Made by a program: the position numbers and the translations under genes. A stretch of 64,000 nucleotides of DNA from positions 60,565 to 124,564 of the forward strand of contig JANQGH010000084.1 in the NCBI GenBank assembly GCA_028277405.1, in the 5' to 3' direction. The notes beneath the pieces were generated by a model that was not told the origin of the DNA, searched no databases, and saw only the letters and a list, made by a program, of their open reading frames with translations. Position 1 is the stretch's first letter. The number at the start of each line of letters is the position of its first letter. Positions 19,053-28,281 of the stretch are shown here, piece after piece. The DNA comes from Alphaproteobacteria bacterium. Its GTDB lineage: Bacteria > Pseudomonadota > Alphaproteobacteria > DSM-16000 > Inquilinaceae.

Positions 19053-20282
19053 TCAAAAGGCCGCAAGGTCGATCGTGTCGGTATCCGCCGGCGCCCCCCG
19101 ACGAAGGGCCACAGTGCCGTTCTTCACCACCATGATGTGGTTAGCGGTATCGGCCGCCCGGTCGATGTCTTCCGTCGGATCGCCGTCGACGATCAGCAGG
19201 TCGGCGGCCATGCCTTCGCCTATATGACCACGGTCGGAGAGGCCCATCAGTTTGGCCGGGTTCACGGTCGCGGCGATCAGCGCATCCGCCGGCTTGATGC
19301 CGATATCGACCATGTAGGCCAACTCAAGCGTGTTTTCGCCATGGCGGTTGAACGGCGTGCCGGCATCCGTGCCCATCACCAGGGTGCCGCCGGCATCGTA
19401 GAAGCCCTTGATGGAGCGCCGGTGGTGCACCGCGACCCGTTCGGACTTTTCCACGATATAGGCCGGAATGCCGGCGTTGGCGTTGCGCAGAATGTTGTTG
19501 ATGGCCGCGAGCGTCGGCACCAGGACTGTGCCGCGTGCCAGCATCTCTTCGATGCATTCGTCGGTCATGAAGATGCCGTGCTCGATCGAATCGACGCCCG
19601 CGCGGGTGGCGTTCAAAATGCCGTCGGCCCCTTGGGCGTGGCTGGCGGAATGGCGGTGGAAGCGATGGCCCTCGGCAATGCCGGCCCGCAGTTCCGCCTC
19701 GCTGTAATGCGCATCCTCGGGATTCACGCCGGGCGTCATGACGCCGCCCGTCGCCATGATCTTGATCAGGTCGCAGCCGGCATGGATCTGCTCGCGCACG
19801 GCCTTCACCACCTCGTCCGGTCCGTCGGCGACCCTGCCGTTCTTGTTGCCGTGTCCCCCGGTCATGCAGATCATACGGCCGGCCGCACGGATGGTCGGGC
19901 CGAGCACCTGGCCCTGATTGCAGGCATCGCGCACCGCGAACTCGATGTACTCCTTGCCGCCGCAATCGCGGATCGCCGTGATGCCCGCCGCCAGCGTCGC
20001 CCGCGCGTTCAAGAGCGCCTTGATCGCCGCCTGGGCCGGTCTCAAGGCGTCAAGCGCGGCCGACGGGTTCGCCTCTGCACCATAGACGAGATGGACATGG
20101 GCATCCATCAGGCCAGGCAGGATGGTCGCACCCGGCAGCTCTTCCAACGGACCGTCATAGCCGACGAACTCGGCCTCGGGCGCCATGCGCTCGATCCGGC
20201 CATCGGTTACCAAAAGGGCGTGATCGGCGACCGTCGACCCGTCGGGACGGAAGATCGCGGCGCCCCGATAAAGCGTCGACAT
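19053..20282 (-). CDS. Metal-dependent amidohydrolase (prolidase/imidazolonepropionase-like)
   Basis: 409-residue TIM-barrel amidohydrolase. Metal-binding motifs are DAHVHLVYG (HxH), a carboxylated-Lys candidate in LIKIMATGG, the His in SASHAQG and SIEHGIF, and the final Asp in MGTDAGTPF. This arrangement matches the family of bacterial Xaa-Pro/Xaa-Arg dipeptidases and organophosphate-acting relatives. No signal peptide is visible, so it is cytoplasmic, probably cutting dipeptides or cyclic amides. It neighbours an M20 peptidase and lies 2 kb from a peptide importer, which fits peptide catabolism. Confidence 0.88.
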   Translation of the reverse strand: MSTLYRGAAIFRPDGSTVADHALLVTDGRIERMAPEAEFVGYDGPLEELPGATILPGLMDAHVHLVYGAEANPSAALDALRPAQAAIKALLNARATLAAGITAIRDCGGKEYIEFAVRDACNQGQVLGPTIRAAGRMICMTGGHGNKNGRVADGPDEVVKAVREQIHAGCDLIKIMATGGVMTPGVNPEDAHYSEAELRAGIAEGHRFHRHSASHAQGADGILNATRAGVDSIEHGIFMTDECIEEMLARGTVLVPTLAAINNILRNANAGIPAYIVEKSERVAVHHRRSIKGFYDAGGTLVMGTDAGTPFNRHGENTLELAYMVDIGIKPADALIAATVNPAKLMGLSDRGHIGEGMAADLLIVDGDPTEDIDRAADTANHIMVVKNGTVALRRGAPADTDTIDLAAF

Positions 20283-20334
20283 GAAAACCTCTGATGATCG
20301 CTAGGGGATTACCTAAGTTTAGACCCTCGGCGGC

Positions 20335-21261
20335 TCAAGCGACAAGCTGCGCGGCGTCGACCCGGTCGAGCGCCGCGTCGATTTCTGCCTTGTCAGGCAT
20401 GCTCTCCTGTGCGCCAAGCGCGGTGCAGGCCAAGCCGGCGGCAACGGCGGCCCGCCGCAGCGCATCGGCAAGGGCCTTGCCGCTGTCCAAACCCGCCGCC
20501 AGGACGCCGGCAAACGTGTCGCCGGCGCCGGTGGTGTCCACAGGGTCGATTGTCAGAACCGGCTGTCGCCAGGCCGTGCCGTCCGGCTCGATGGCAAGGG
20601 CGCCGTCGCCGCCCAGCGTGACGACACAGGTCACACCGGCCTCGTCCGCCAAGCGGCGGGCAATGGCCAGCGGCTTGTCGAGCGACCAGCCCAGGCTGTC
20701 GGCCGTCATGGCCGCCTCGATCCGGTTCACCAAAAAGAAGTCCAGACCGTCCAGCGCCGTCTTCGGGATCGGTGCCGCCGGGGCAAGGCTTAGCATCACG
20801 CGCCCGCCAGCAGCCTTCGCCCGTTCGATCAGGGCCCAGTTTTGGGGGGCCGGCACCTCCATCTGCAAAACCAACAGATTACCGGCCGACAGCGCCTCTT
20901 CGGCGACCCAGGCCTGATCGACGGCGCCATTGGCGCCGCCGGCGACACAAATCGCGTTTTCCGCCGACGGGTCAACAGCGATGGTCGCGATGGCCGTCGG
21001 GTGTTCGGTCTCTCGAACGCCCTCGGCCTCGACGCCCGCCTCCACGAGATTGGCCCGCAATTGCGCGCCATAGCCGTCCCGCCCGACCGCACCGACCATG
21101 GCCACCTCGGCGCCCGCGCGGGCCGCCGCGACGGCCTGATTGGCCCCCTTGCCGCCGGGCTTGGTCTCGTAGGACGGGCACAGCACCGTCTCGCCGGGCC
21201 GGGGGATGGACGGCACCGGCAGCACCAGATCCATGTTGATGGACCCGAAGACGGTAATCAT
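20335..21261 (-). CDS. rbsK: Ribokinase
   Basis: 308-residue PfkB-family sugar kinase, phosphorylating D-ribose with ATP. N-terminal GSINMDLVL and the substrate motif GGKGANQAVAAARAG (residues about 36-50) are typical of ribokinase. The C-terminal ATP/anion-hole motif DTTGAGDTFAG (about 247-257) carries the catalytic Asp. No ribose transporter is adjacent; ribose could come from the nucleoside hydrolase at 8228. It lies 16 bases after the universal stress gene's neighbouring end, transcribed in the same direction. Confidence 0.92.
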   Translation of the reverse strand: MITVFGSINMDLVLPVPSIPRPGETVLCPSYETKPGGKGANQAVAAARAGAEVAMVGAVGRDGYGAQLRANLVEAGVEAEGVRETEHPTAIATIAVDPSAENAICVAGGANGAVDQAWVAEEALSAGNLLVLQMEVPAPQNWALIERAKAAGGRVMLSLAPAAPIPKTALDGLDFFLVNRIEAAMTADSLGWSLDKPLAIARRLADEAGVTCVVTLGGDGALAIEPDGTAWRQPVLTIDPVDTTGAGDTFAGVLAAGLDSGKALADALRRAAVAAGLACTALGAQESMPDKAEIDAALDRVDAAQLVA

Positions 21262-21277
21262 GACGAAGCGGCTGGCT

Positions 21278-22102
21278 TTAGTGGCTCATCAACACCGGAA
21301 CGGTCATGTGTTTCAGGATCGACCGGGTCATACCGCCCATGATCAGCTCTCTCAGTCGCGGCGTCCCGTAGCCGCCCATGACCACGATGTCGGCCCCCCG
21401 GTCGCTGACGTTGTTCAACAGCACATCACCAACCTCAATGTCGCGCGACGTGATATGGGCGGCTTCCGCATTGATGCCGTGGCGCGCCAGATGCAGGGCA
21501 ATGGCCGAACCCGGCGTGTCGCCCATCGTGCGATCCGGATTGACGACCAGGACGGTCACGTCCTTCGTCGCCTCCAGGATCGGCATGGCGTCGGCCACCG
21601 CACGGGCGCCCTCCCGGCTGCCGTTCCACGCGACGATCGCGTGCTCCCCCATGGTTCTCAGCGAGAAGGAGTGGGGCACGATCAGCACCGGCCGACCGCT
21701 CGCCAGCACCAGATCCTCCGGCGGGATCTGTTCCTCGTCACTGTCCGGATCCCACTGGCCGGCGACCGTGAGATCGAAATAGCGGCTGAGCACGGCCGTA
21801 ATCTGTGTGGGGTCGCCCAATTCGCTGCGCCACTCACTTCGGGCGCTATAGCCCGCGCGACCGACCGCCTCGTCGAAGGTCGCTTGTGTCTGGGCCCTGA
21901 TTTCGGCAAGCGCCTCGTCATGGGCCTTGACGGCCGCTTCGGTCAACTGGCTGACGACATAGCCGGGAATGTCGGTCGTATCATGCACGTAAAGGCCGGT
22001 CAGATGCGCATCGTGCCGGGCCGCAAGGGCCAGCGCATAGTCAAGCCGCTGCGCGCAGGACTTGCCCGTGTCGACCGTAACCAGAATGTTGCGCAGGCTC
22101 AT
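21278..22102 (-). CDS. Tandem universal stress protein (two Usp domains)
   Basis: 274 residues made of two UspA folds. The first begins LRNILVTVDTGKSCAQRL; the second begins EHAIVAWNGSREGARAV near residue 150. The ATP-type loop near the end, MGGYGTPRLRELIMGGMTR, fits the GxxGx9GxT pattern, while the first half lacks a clean version, so probably only the second domain binds nucleotide. Cytoplasmic stress-response protein, partners unknown. Confidence 0.9.
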   Translation of the reverse strand: MSLRNILVTVDTGKSCAQRLDYALALAARHDAHLTGLYVHDTTDIPGYVVSQLTEAAVKAHDEALAEIRAQTQATFDEAVGRAGYSARSEWRSELGDPTQITAVLSRYFDLTVAGQWDPDSDEEQIPPEDLVLASGRPVLIVPHSFSLRTMGEHAIVAWNGSREGARAVADAMPILEATKDVTVLVVNPDRTMGDTPGSAIALHLARHGINAEAAHITSRDIEVGDVLLNNVSDRGADIVVMGGYGTPRLRELIMGGMTRSILKHMTVPVLMSH

Positions 22103-22186
22103 CGCTTCATCTCCAGCATTGCTTGGACAGCCACCATCGGCTGTGGATATCTGCCCCTGTTCCCTACAGGACCGCCTTGACTGAGG

Positions 22187-23248
22187 TCAAACGCCGGCCC
22201 CGTCGTTGCCCCCCGCCAGAACGGGCACCGTCTTGCGATCCTCCAACGGCAGCCGGTCCTCCTCGACCGCATGGCAGGCCACCATCGTCCCTTCCGCCGT
22301 CGGCAGCGCCTTCGGCAGTTCGGATTGACAGCGCTCGTTGGCAAACGCGCATCTCGGGTGAAACGGACAGCCGCTGGGCGGATTGATCGGGTTCGGCACC
22401 TCGCCGGCCACCGGCACCCGCTCGCGACCGGTCATGTCCAGATCGGGGATCGTGTCCAACAGCATGCGCGTATAGGGATGGCGCGGAAACCGGAACAGGG
22501 TGCGCTTTTCGGCCCACTCCACAAGCCGCCCGAGATACATCACGCCGACCCAGTCGGAGACGTGATAGACGACCGCAAGATTGTGGCTGATGAACAGATA
22601 AGTTAGATCAAGTTCGCGCTGCAAGTCCTTCATTAGATTGAGGATTTGCGCCTGGACGGAGACATCGAGCGCCGAGGTGGGCTCGTCGCACACCAGGAAC
22701 TCAGAACTTGATGCCAAGGCACGCGCGATGGAGATGCGCTGGCGCTGACCGCCGGAAAACTCGTGCGGAAACTTCGCACCGTCCTGAGGCGTCAGCTTGA
22801 CATGGGTCAGCAGATCGTCGACCCGGTCGTCCACATCCTGGCCGCTCAACAGACCATGGGCCCGGATCGGCTCGGCGATGATGTCCCGTACCCGCCAGCG
22901 CGGGTTCAGGCTGGCGTAGGGGTCCTGGAAGATCATCTGCACCCGGCGTCGGAATGGCCGCTGGGCACGCCGCGACTTCAAGTCCGCAGTGTCGACGCCA
23001 TCGAACACCGTCTTGCCCTTGGTCGGCTGGTAGAGCCCGACAACCGTGCGGGCGACGGTGGACTTGCCACAGCCGCTCTCGCCCACAAGGCTGAAGGTCC
23101 GGCCCTTTGGGATGCTGAAACTGACACCGTCGACGGCCTTGAGGATCTGGCGCTTGTCGCGCTCCAGCACCCGGTTCAGCCAAGGCTTGGAGACGTCGAA
23201 ATACTTCGCCAGATTGCTGACTTCGACGAGGGCGGTCGCCTCAGCCAT
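22187..23248 (-). CDS. dppF: Dipeptide/oligopeptide ABC transporter ATP-binding protein DppF/OppF
   Basis: 353-residue ATPase. Walker A is GESGCGKST, the signature FSGGQRQRISIARAL, Walker B FLVCDEPTSALD, and the C-terminal oligopeptide/dipeptide domain has the Cys motif CPFHPRCAFANERC that can hold an iron-sulfur cluster in relatives. The start is ATG 23248, which overlaps the dppD stop as ATGGCTGA; the frame extends 42 residues further upstream inside dppD but that sequence is not family-like. Last gene of the peptide importer operon. Confidence 0.94.
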   Translation of the reverse strand: MAEATALVEVSNLAKYFDVSKPWLNRVLERDKRQILKAVDGVSFSIPKGRTFSLVGESGCGKSTVARTVVGLYQPTKGKTVFDGVDTADLKSRRAQRPFRRRVQMIFQDPYASLNPRWRVRDIIAEPIRAHGLLSGQDVDDRVDDLLTHVKLTPQDGAKFPHEFSGGQRQRISIARALASSSEFLVCDEPTSALDVSVQAQILNLMKDLQRELDLTYLFISHNLAVVYHVSDWVGVMYLGRLVEWAEKRTLFRFPRHPYTRMLLDTIPDLDMTGRERVPVAGEVPNPINPPSGCPFHPRCAFANERCQSELPKALPTAEGTMVACHAVEEDRLPLEDRKTVPVLAGGNDGAGV

Positions 23249-24230
23249 GGGCCGCCTCCACCGGTTGCTTGTCGTACAGCCAGCAGGCGACTTGCGACGG
23301 GTCGCTCGCCATCGGGTCCGGCCGCTCGACGAAACACCGGTCGAAGGCCTTGGGGCAGCGCGGGTTGAAGGCACAGCCGGGCGGGATGGCGGTCAGCCGG
23401 GGCATCGAGCCCTCGATCTGGTTCAGACGGTCGACATCGTGACCCATGGCCGGGATCGCGCCCATCAGGCCCTCGGTGTAGGGGTGCTTGGGATGTTTGA
23501 CGACCTCGCGCACGGGTCCCAGTTCGGCGATGCGCCCGGCATACATCACCGCGACCCGGTGTGCCGTTTCGGCGATCACACCCATATCGTGCGTCACCAG
23601 CATCACGGCCGTCCCGTGATCGCGGCACAGCCGTTTCAACAGCGCCAGGATTTGCGCCTGGATCGAGACGTCCAAGGCCGTCGTCGGCTCGTCGGCGATG
23701 ATCAGCCTGGGGTTGGCGCAGAGCGCCAGCGCGATCACCACCCGCTGACGCATGCCGCCGGAAAACTGGTGCGGATAGGCGTCGATCCGCCGTTCCGGGG
23801 CCGGAATACCAACCTCGCGCAACAGTTCGATCGACCGGTCCCGCGCCTTTGACGACGACAGGTCGGTGTGGGTCTGGATCGTCTCGATCAGTTGGCGACC
23901 GATCGTGTAGAGCGGGTTCAGGCTGGTCAGCGGGTCTTGGAAGATCGCACCGATCTTCTTGCCTCGAATGGCCCGCATGCGGGCGTACGGCAGATTGTCG
24001 ATGCGCTGGCCTTCCAGAATGATCTCACCGCCGGCTATGCGCAACGGCGGTTCCAGAAGGCCGATGATGGCGGCGCCGGTCAGCGACTTGCCGGCACCGG
24101 ACTCGCCGACCACGCCAAGGATCTCGCCATCCTCGATGTCGAAGGAGACGCCGTCGATGGCGGTCAGCACACCACGGCGCGTCGGAATCTCGATACGCAG
24201 ATCGCGGACTTGAAGAAGGGGTACCGCCAC
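23241..24230 (-). CDS. dppD: Dipeptide/oligopeptide ABC transporter ATP-binding protein DppD/OppD
   Basis: 329 residues, the usual size. Walker A GESGAGKSLTG, signature FSGGMRQRVVIALAL, Walker B LIIADEPTTALD and switch THDMGVIAE are clear. The C-terminal oligopeptide-transport domain has CAFNPRCPKAFDRC. Start is GTG 24230, 7 bases after the dppC stop. Together with DppF it powers the DppBC channel. Confidence 0.94.
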   Translation of the reverse strand: MAVPLLQVRDLRIEIPTRRGVLTAIDGVSFDIEDGEILGVVGESGAGKSLTGAAIIGLLEPPLRIAGGEIILEGQRIDNLPYARMRAIRGKKIGAIFQDPLTSLNPLYTIGRQLIETIQTHTDLSSSKARDRSIELLREVGIPAPERRIDAYPHQFSGGMRQRVVIALALCANPRLIIADEPTTALDVSIQAQILALLKRLCRDHGTAVMLVTHDMGVIAETAHRVAVMYAGRIAELGPVREVVKHPKHPYTEGLMGAIPAMGHDVDRLNQIEGSMPRLTAIPPGCAFNPRCPKAFDRCFVERPDPMASDPSQVACWLYDKQPVEAAHG

Positions 24231-24237
24231 GGGACGC

Positions 24238-25248
24238 CTACCGCAGTTTCGGGTTCAGGGCGTCGCGCAGCCAGTCACCCAGCAGGTTGACCGACAGGGC
24301 GAGCAGAACGAGCGCGAGACCGGGAAAGAAGGTGATCCACCACTCGCCGGAGAAGAGGTAGTCCTGCCCCACCTGGATCATCGTGCCCAGCGACGGCTGG
24401 GTCGGCGGAACGCCGACGCCCAGGAAGCTCAACGTCGCCTCGGTGATGATCGCCAGCGCCAAGCCGATGGTGGCGATCACCAAAACCGGGCCAGTGACGT
24501 TCGGCAACACGTGCCGCACCATGATCTTGAACGGATGCAGGCCGATGAGGCGCGCGGCGTGGACATATTCCTTGTTCTTCTCGACCATCGTGGTGCCGCG
24601 CACGGTCCGTGCGTACTGCACCCAGTTCGACAAGCCGATCGCGACGATCAGCACGTAGATCGCCACATCGTTTTGCATGTCGCGCGGCAGCATGGCCCTG
24701 GCCACGCCGAAGATCAGCAGCGCGATCAGGATCGCCGGAAAGCTGAGTTGAACATCGGCGATGCGCATGATGACGCTGTCCAGCCAGCCGCCGAGATAGC
24801 CGGCCAACAGACCCAAGACCGTGCCCAGGATCAGCGCGAAAATGACCGAAGCGAAGCCGACCAAGAGCGAGATGCGGCTGCCATAAAGAATGGTTGATAA
24901 GATATCGCGGCCCTGATTGTCGGTGCCGAGCAAGAACTGCTCGCCGGTAAAGGCGTTGTCGGTCATCGGCGGCGTAAAGCCGTTCATCAGGTTCAGCGAC
25001 GCCGGATCGAAGGGGTTTTGCGGCGCCAGCCACGGGGCGAACAGCGCACCGATGAAGAAGATCAGGGTGATAACCGCCGACACGACCGCCACCGGCGACC
25101 GGCGGAAACTGTAGGCGATATCGCTGTCCCAGGCCCGCCGCCAACGACCCGCGGGCTCCTGAGCCTCGATCATCGCGGCGCTGGCTTTTGGCGCGTAGAT
25201 CGGCGGCTCTGACGAGGGCCGATGATCCAGATGCGTGTCGTCAGCCAT
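24238..25248 (-). CDS. dppC: Peptide ABC transporter permease DppC/OppC
   Basis: 336 residues with a cytoplasmic N-terminal segment of about 50 residues (OppC_N type) and six predicted membrane helices. The EAA-type loop is HAARLIGLHPFKIMVRHVLPN. The C-terminal ALNPKLR is the standard DppC/NikC ending. It overlaps dppB by 8 bases (ATGGCTGA), the same junction as between dppD and dppF. Confidence 0.93.
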   Translation of the reverse strand: MADDTHLDHRPSSEPPIYAPKASAAMIEAQEPAGRWRRAWDSDIAYSFRRSPVAVVSAVITLIFFIGALFAPWLAPQNPFDPASLNLMNGFTPPMTDNAFTGEQFLLGTDNQGRDILSTILYGSRISLLVGFASVIFALILGTVLGLLAGYLGGWLDSVIMRIADVQLSFPAILIALLIFGVARAMLPRDMQNDVAIYVLIVAIGLSNWVQYARTVRGTTMVEKNKEYVHAARLIGLHPFKIMVRHVLPNVTGPVLVIATIGLALAIITEATLSFLGVGVPPTQPSLGTMIQVGQDYLFSGEWWITFFPGLALVLLALSVNLLGDWLRDALNPKLR

Positions 25249-26221
25249 GGGCAGCCCTCTCGACCCGCAACCGCGGATCGACCACGTAATAGAGCAAATC
25301 GACGACCAGATTAATTACCACGAAGAACAGCGAGATCATCACGAGGTACGCCGACATGACCGGGATATCGACGAACTGAATGGACTGGATAAACAGCAGC
25401 CCAATGCCCGGCCACTGGAACACGGTCTCGGTAATGATGGCAAAGGCGATCAGAGAGCCAAGTTGCAGCCCGGTAATCGTCAGCACCGGCACCATGGTGT
25501 TCTTCAGCGCGTGACCGAAATTGATCACCCGGTTGGTCAGACCGCGCGCCCGGGCGAACTTGATGTAGTCCGTGCGCAGCACCTCTAGCATTTCGGCGCG
25601 AACCAGCCGCATAATCAGCGTGAGCTGAAACAGACCGAGCGTGATCGCGGGCAGGACAAGCGCCTTCAGGCCATCGACGGTCAACAGGCCGGTTGACCAC
25701 CAGCCGATGTACACCACCTCGCCCCGTCCGAAACTAGGCAGCCAGCCCAGTTCCACGGCAAAGATCCAGATCAGAATGATGCCGATTAAGAAGGTCGGCA
25801 GCGAGACACCAACCAGCGAGCCCGCCATGATGGCTTGGGCCAGCCAGCCATCTCGCCTGAGCGCCGTGTAGACGCCAAGCGCCAGCCCAAAGACCAAGGC
25901 GAAGACCGCCGATACCGCAGCAAGTTCCAGGGTCGCCGGCAATCGTTCGCCAATGACCTCGGCCACAGGGGCTTGTCGGCGGAATGACAGACCGAAATTG
26001 AACTGGACGGCGTTCCCAACAAAGCGGGCAAACTGCACCGGAAATGGGTCGTCCAACCCAAGGTCTTGGCGCATCTCCTCCCGTTCTGCCAGCGACGTTT
26101 CCTGCCCGACCATGTTGTTGATCGGGTCGCCGACGAAGTTGAACAGGCTGAACGCGACGAAGGCCACGACCAGCATCACCAGGACCGATTGTATCAGGCG
26201 TCGAATGACGAAAGCGGCCAT
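25241..26221 (-). CDS. dppB: Peptide ABC transporter permease DppB/OppB
   Basis: 326 residues, six membrane helices. The N-terminal FVIRRLIQSVLVMLVV and the EAA loop FARARGLTNRVINFGHALKN are characteristic, as is the C-terminal DLLYYVVDPRLR. It follows the binding-protein gene after 136 bases that contain a stable hairpin. Confidence 0.93.
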   Translation of the reverse strand: MAAFVIRRLIQSVLVMLVVAFVAFSLFNFVGDPINNMVGQETSLAEREEMRQDLGLDDPFPVQFARFVGNAVQFNFGLSFRRQAPVAEVIGERLPATLELAAVSAVFALVFGLALGVYTALRRDGWLAQAIMAGSLVGVSLPTFLIGIILIWIFAVELGWLPSFGRGEVVYIGWWSTGLLTVDGLKALVLPAITLGLFQLTLIMRLVRAEMLEVLRTDYIKFARARGLTNRVINFGHALKNTMVPVLTITGLQLGSLIAFAIITETVFQWPGIGLLFIQSIQFVDIPVMSAYLVMISLFFVVINLVVDLLYYVVDPRLRVERAAHG

Positions 26222-26310
26222 GGTGTCGTCGTGGTCTCCCGCAGGGCGCGTCGAATCAACCTAGCTGGCTGAATCGGCACGCCAAAGCAAATTTTGCTTG
26301 ATGTGGGGGC

Positions 26311-26342
26311 GTGGGTGGCGACGGGTCATCGCCGCCACCCAC
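26311..26342 (-). repeat. Stable intercistronic hairpin between the peptide-binding protein and dppB
   Basis: GTGGGTGGCG pairs perfectly with CGCCACCCAC over 10 bp around a 12-base loop. No T-run follows, so it is more likely an mRNA stabiliser or partial attenuator than a full terminator. A second short inverted repeat (AAGCAAA/TTTGCTT) follows at 26285-26299. Confidence 0.6.
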
Positions 26343-26357
26343 TCGCTTCCGCTCAGG

Positions 26358-27947
26358 TCAGTTGTCGATCGTCGTGTGCCGCCAGCGGAACACATTGTCC
26401 GCACGTTGGGCGACATTCACGCCATCCGCCACGCCCCACGACAAGGCCTGCTGATGCAAGGGCAGATACCCAACTTCATCGTGCAAGCGCTGCCAGGCCT
26501 GGTTGATCAGGTCGCCACGGGCATCCGGATCGGTCTCAACCAGGACCTCGTTGGCCAGTTGATCGATTTCGGCGTCCGAGAAACCACCCAAATTGAAGGT
26601 GCCTGAACCGGTATCCGTGTTCCGCGTCTGGACCAGGTTATAGAGCGGATTGTAGCTATCGATCGACCCCGGCGACCAACCCAGCAGGTAGAAGCTGGTG
26701 TCATAGCCCCCTTGGGCCAGCACGCGGCCGAAATAGACGCTGCGCGGCTCGGCCAGCAGGTTCACCGTCACGCCAATGCGGCCGAGCATGCCGACAACCG
26801 CCTGGCAGATCGCCTCGTCATTGACGTAGCGGTCGTTGGGGCAGTTCATCTGGACTTCGAAGCCGTCCGGATAGCCGGCCTCTTCCAACAGGGCCCGCGC
26901 GGCGTCCGGATCGTAGGGATAGCGTTCCAGATCGGTGGGGAAACCGTTGATCCCGGGCGCCACCATGGAAGCGCTCGGCGTCGAGGCGCCACGCATCACG
27001 ACCTGCTGGATGGCGTCGACGTCCAGAGCCTGATAGAAGGCCAGGCGCACCCGCCGGTCATGGAACGGGTTGGCGCCCTCGACGTTGGAATACAACAGCT
27101 CGTCGCGCGCCTGATCCATGCCCAGGAAGATCGTGCGCAGCTCCGGCCCGGTAAGGGCCGTGGTGCCGTCATTCTCATCGACCCGCTGCTGATCTTGCAG
27201 CGGCACCGGATAGACCAAGTCCATCTCGCCGGACAAAAGGGCGGCCACGCGCGTTGCGTCGGACTGGATTGGCTGGAAGATCACCTCCGTCAGGTTGTGC
27301 TCCGCCTCGTCCCACCAGTCCGGATTCGGCACCGCAATGGTACGCACGTCCGATTGGTGCTCTTGGATCATGAACGCGTTGGTGCCGTTGGCGTTCCTGT
27401 TGGCAAAGAACTCGCGATCGGCCTCGGCGACGTTGGTCACCACGTCGGCACCGTTCTCCACAGCCCACTCCTGGTCCATGATGTACCAGGTATCGAACTC
27501 CGCGGTCAGAATCGGGTTCGGACCGTCGGTAACGAAGTCGACCGTGTAATCGTCGACACGCTCGACGGCCACCACACCCGGCATCTTCTGGCCAACATCG
27601 GATCCTTCCGACGTCGCGCGTTCATAGGAAAAGATCACATCATCGGCGGTAAACGGGTTGCCGTTGTGGAACGTAACACCCTCGCGCAGGTGAAACCGCC
27701 AACGATTCGGTTCGACAATCTCCCAGCTTTCGGCCAGGGATGGCTGGATCGCAAGGTCGGTCCCGCGTCTGGTCAGACCCTCATAGATGTTGCCTAGGAA
27801 ACCCAGTTGAAACGTCTCGTTCAGCGAGTGCGGGTCAAGCGAGTTAAGCGGTCCCTGGAACGCAAAGCGGAAGGTTTCAGCCGATGCAGGTGTTACTGCG
27901 AGGATGGCTGCGGCTACGCCGGTCATAAACGCCGTTCTGATGCGCAT
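26358..27947 (-). CDS. dppA: Peptide ABC transporter substrate-binding protein (SBP_bac_5)
   Basis: 529-residue periplasmic binding protein with a signal peptide ending PASA-ETF. Family 5 features include FAFQGPLNSLDPHSL, the signature RRGTDLAIQPSLAESWEI with FHLREGVTFHNGNPFTADDV, and NPFHDRRVRLAFYQALDVD. It is the first gene of the operon SBP-dppB-dppC-dppD-dppF. Ligand may be di- or oligopeptides; family members also carry nickel, heme precursors or glutathione, so specificity is uncertain. Confidence 0.92.
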   Translation of the reverse strand: MRIRTAFMTGVAAAILAVTPASAETFRFAFQGPLNSLDPHSLNETFQLGFLGNIYEGLTRRGTDLAIQPSLAESWEIVEPNRWRFHLREGVTFHNGNPFTADDVIFSYERATSEGSDVGQKMPGVVAVERVDDYTVDFVTDGPNPILTAEFDTWYIMDQEWAVENGADVVTNVAEADREFFANRNANGTNAFMIQEHQSDVRTIAVPNPDWWDEAEHNLTEVIFQPIQSDATRVAALLSGEMDLVYPVPLQDQQRVDENDGTTALTGPELRTIFLGMDQARDELLYSNVEGANPFHDRRVRLAFYQALDVDAIQQVVMRGASTPSASMVAPGINGFPTDLERYPYDPDAARALLEEAGYPDGFEVQMNCPNDRYVNDEAICQAVVGMLGRIGVTVNLLAEPRSVYFGRVLAQGGYDTSFYLLGWSPGSIDSYNPLYNLVQTRNTDTGSGTFNLGGFSDAEIDQLANEVLVETDPDARGDLINQAWQRLHDEVGYLPLHQQALSWGVADGVNVAQRADNVFRWRHTTIDN

Positions 27948-27974
27948 TGTTTTTTGTTCCCTGTTCTAGTGTCG

Positions 27975-28002
27975 ATGATTCCGCAAAAAGACTTGCAGTC
28001 AA
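27975..28002 (-). promoter_or_regulatory. Candidate promoter of the peptide importer operon
   Basis: On the minus strand TTGACT (27997-28002) and AATCAT (27975-27980) are 16 bases apart, and the binding-protein start follows 27 bases later. The -35 is good and the -10 matches 4 of 6 positions. Confidence 0.4.
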
Positions 28003-28129
28003 ATCTGATCCCTTAAGCCCGGGACGGGCTTCGGTGTATCCTAACAATCACTGTAATGCCATACAGCGACGGCGATCAATGTCGGACCGGCCGGCGCACC
28101 ATCCCCGTTTTTGGCCCAAGCCGCCCTAT

Positions 28130-28143
28130 TTGATCTCGATCAA
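28130..28143. promoter_or_regulatory. Perfect FNR/FnrL-type box upstream of hemA
   Basis: TTGATCTCGATCAA matches the FNR consensus TTGAT-N4-ATCAA exactly. It lies 139 bases before the hemA start in the divergent region with the peptide importer. hemA is a known FnrL target in Rhodobacter, so low-oxygen control of tetrapyrrole synthesis is the natural reading. It is about 120 bases upstream of the best -10, which is far for classical activation. Confidence 0.7.
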
Positions 28144-28215
28144 AGACCGCAGAACGGCGCCTTGCGAGCGTGCGGCAGCGACAGGACGCCACAGCTTCCG
28201 GGCTTTGGCGGCCCG

Positions 28216-28250
28216 ACAACATGTTGTAAGAGCCCGGCTCCTGCTATAAT
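28216..28250 (+). promoter_or_regulatory. Candidate hemA promoter with 12-bp palindrome
   Basis: A perfect TATAAT (28245-28250) lies 32 bases before the hemA ATG. The possible -35 TTGTAA (28224-28229) is 15 bases away, slightly short. It overlaps a perfect palindrome ACAACATGTTGT (28216-28227), which could be a repressor site. Confidence 0.5.
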
Positions 28251-28281
28251 GAGCGTGCCTTCGGGTTTGGGAGTACCGTTG

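Noticed and set aside
22187..23374. Longer version of the DppF protein starting at 23374
   Set aside because: The extra 42 residues lie inside dppD and are Arg/Ser/Pro-rich; ATG 23248 gives the family N-terminus and an ATGGCTGA overlap.
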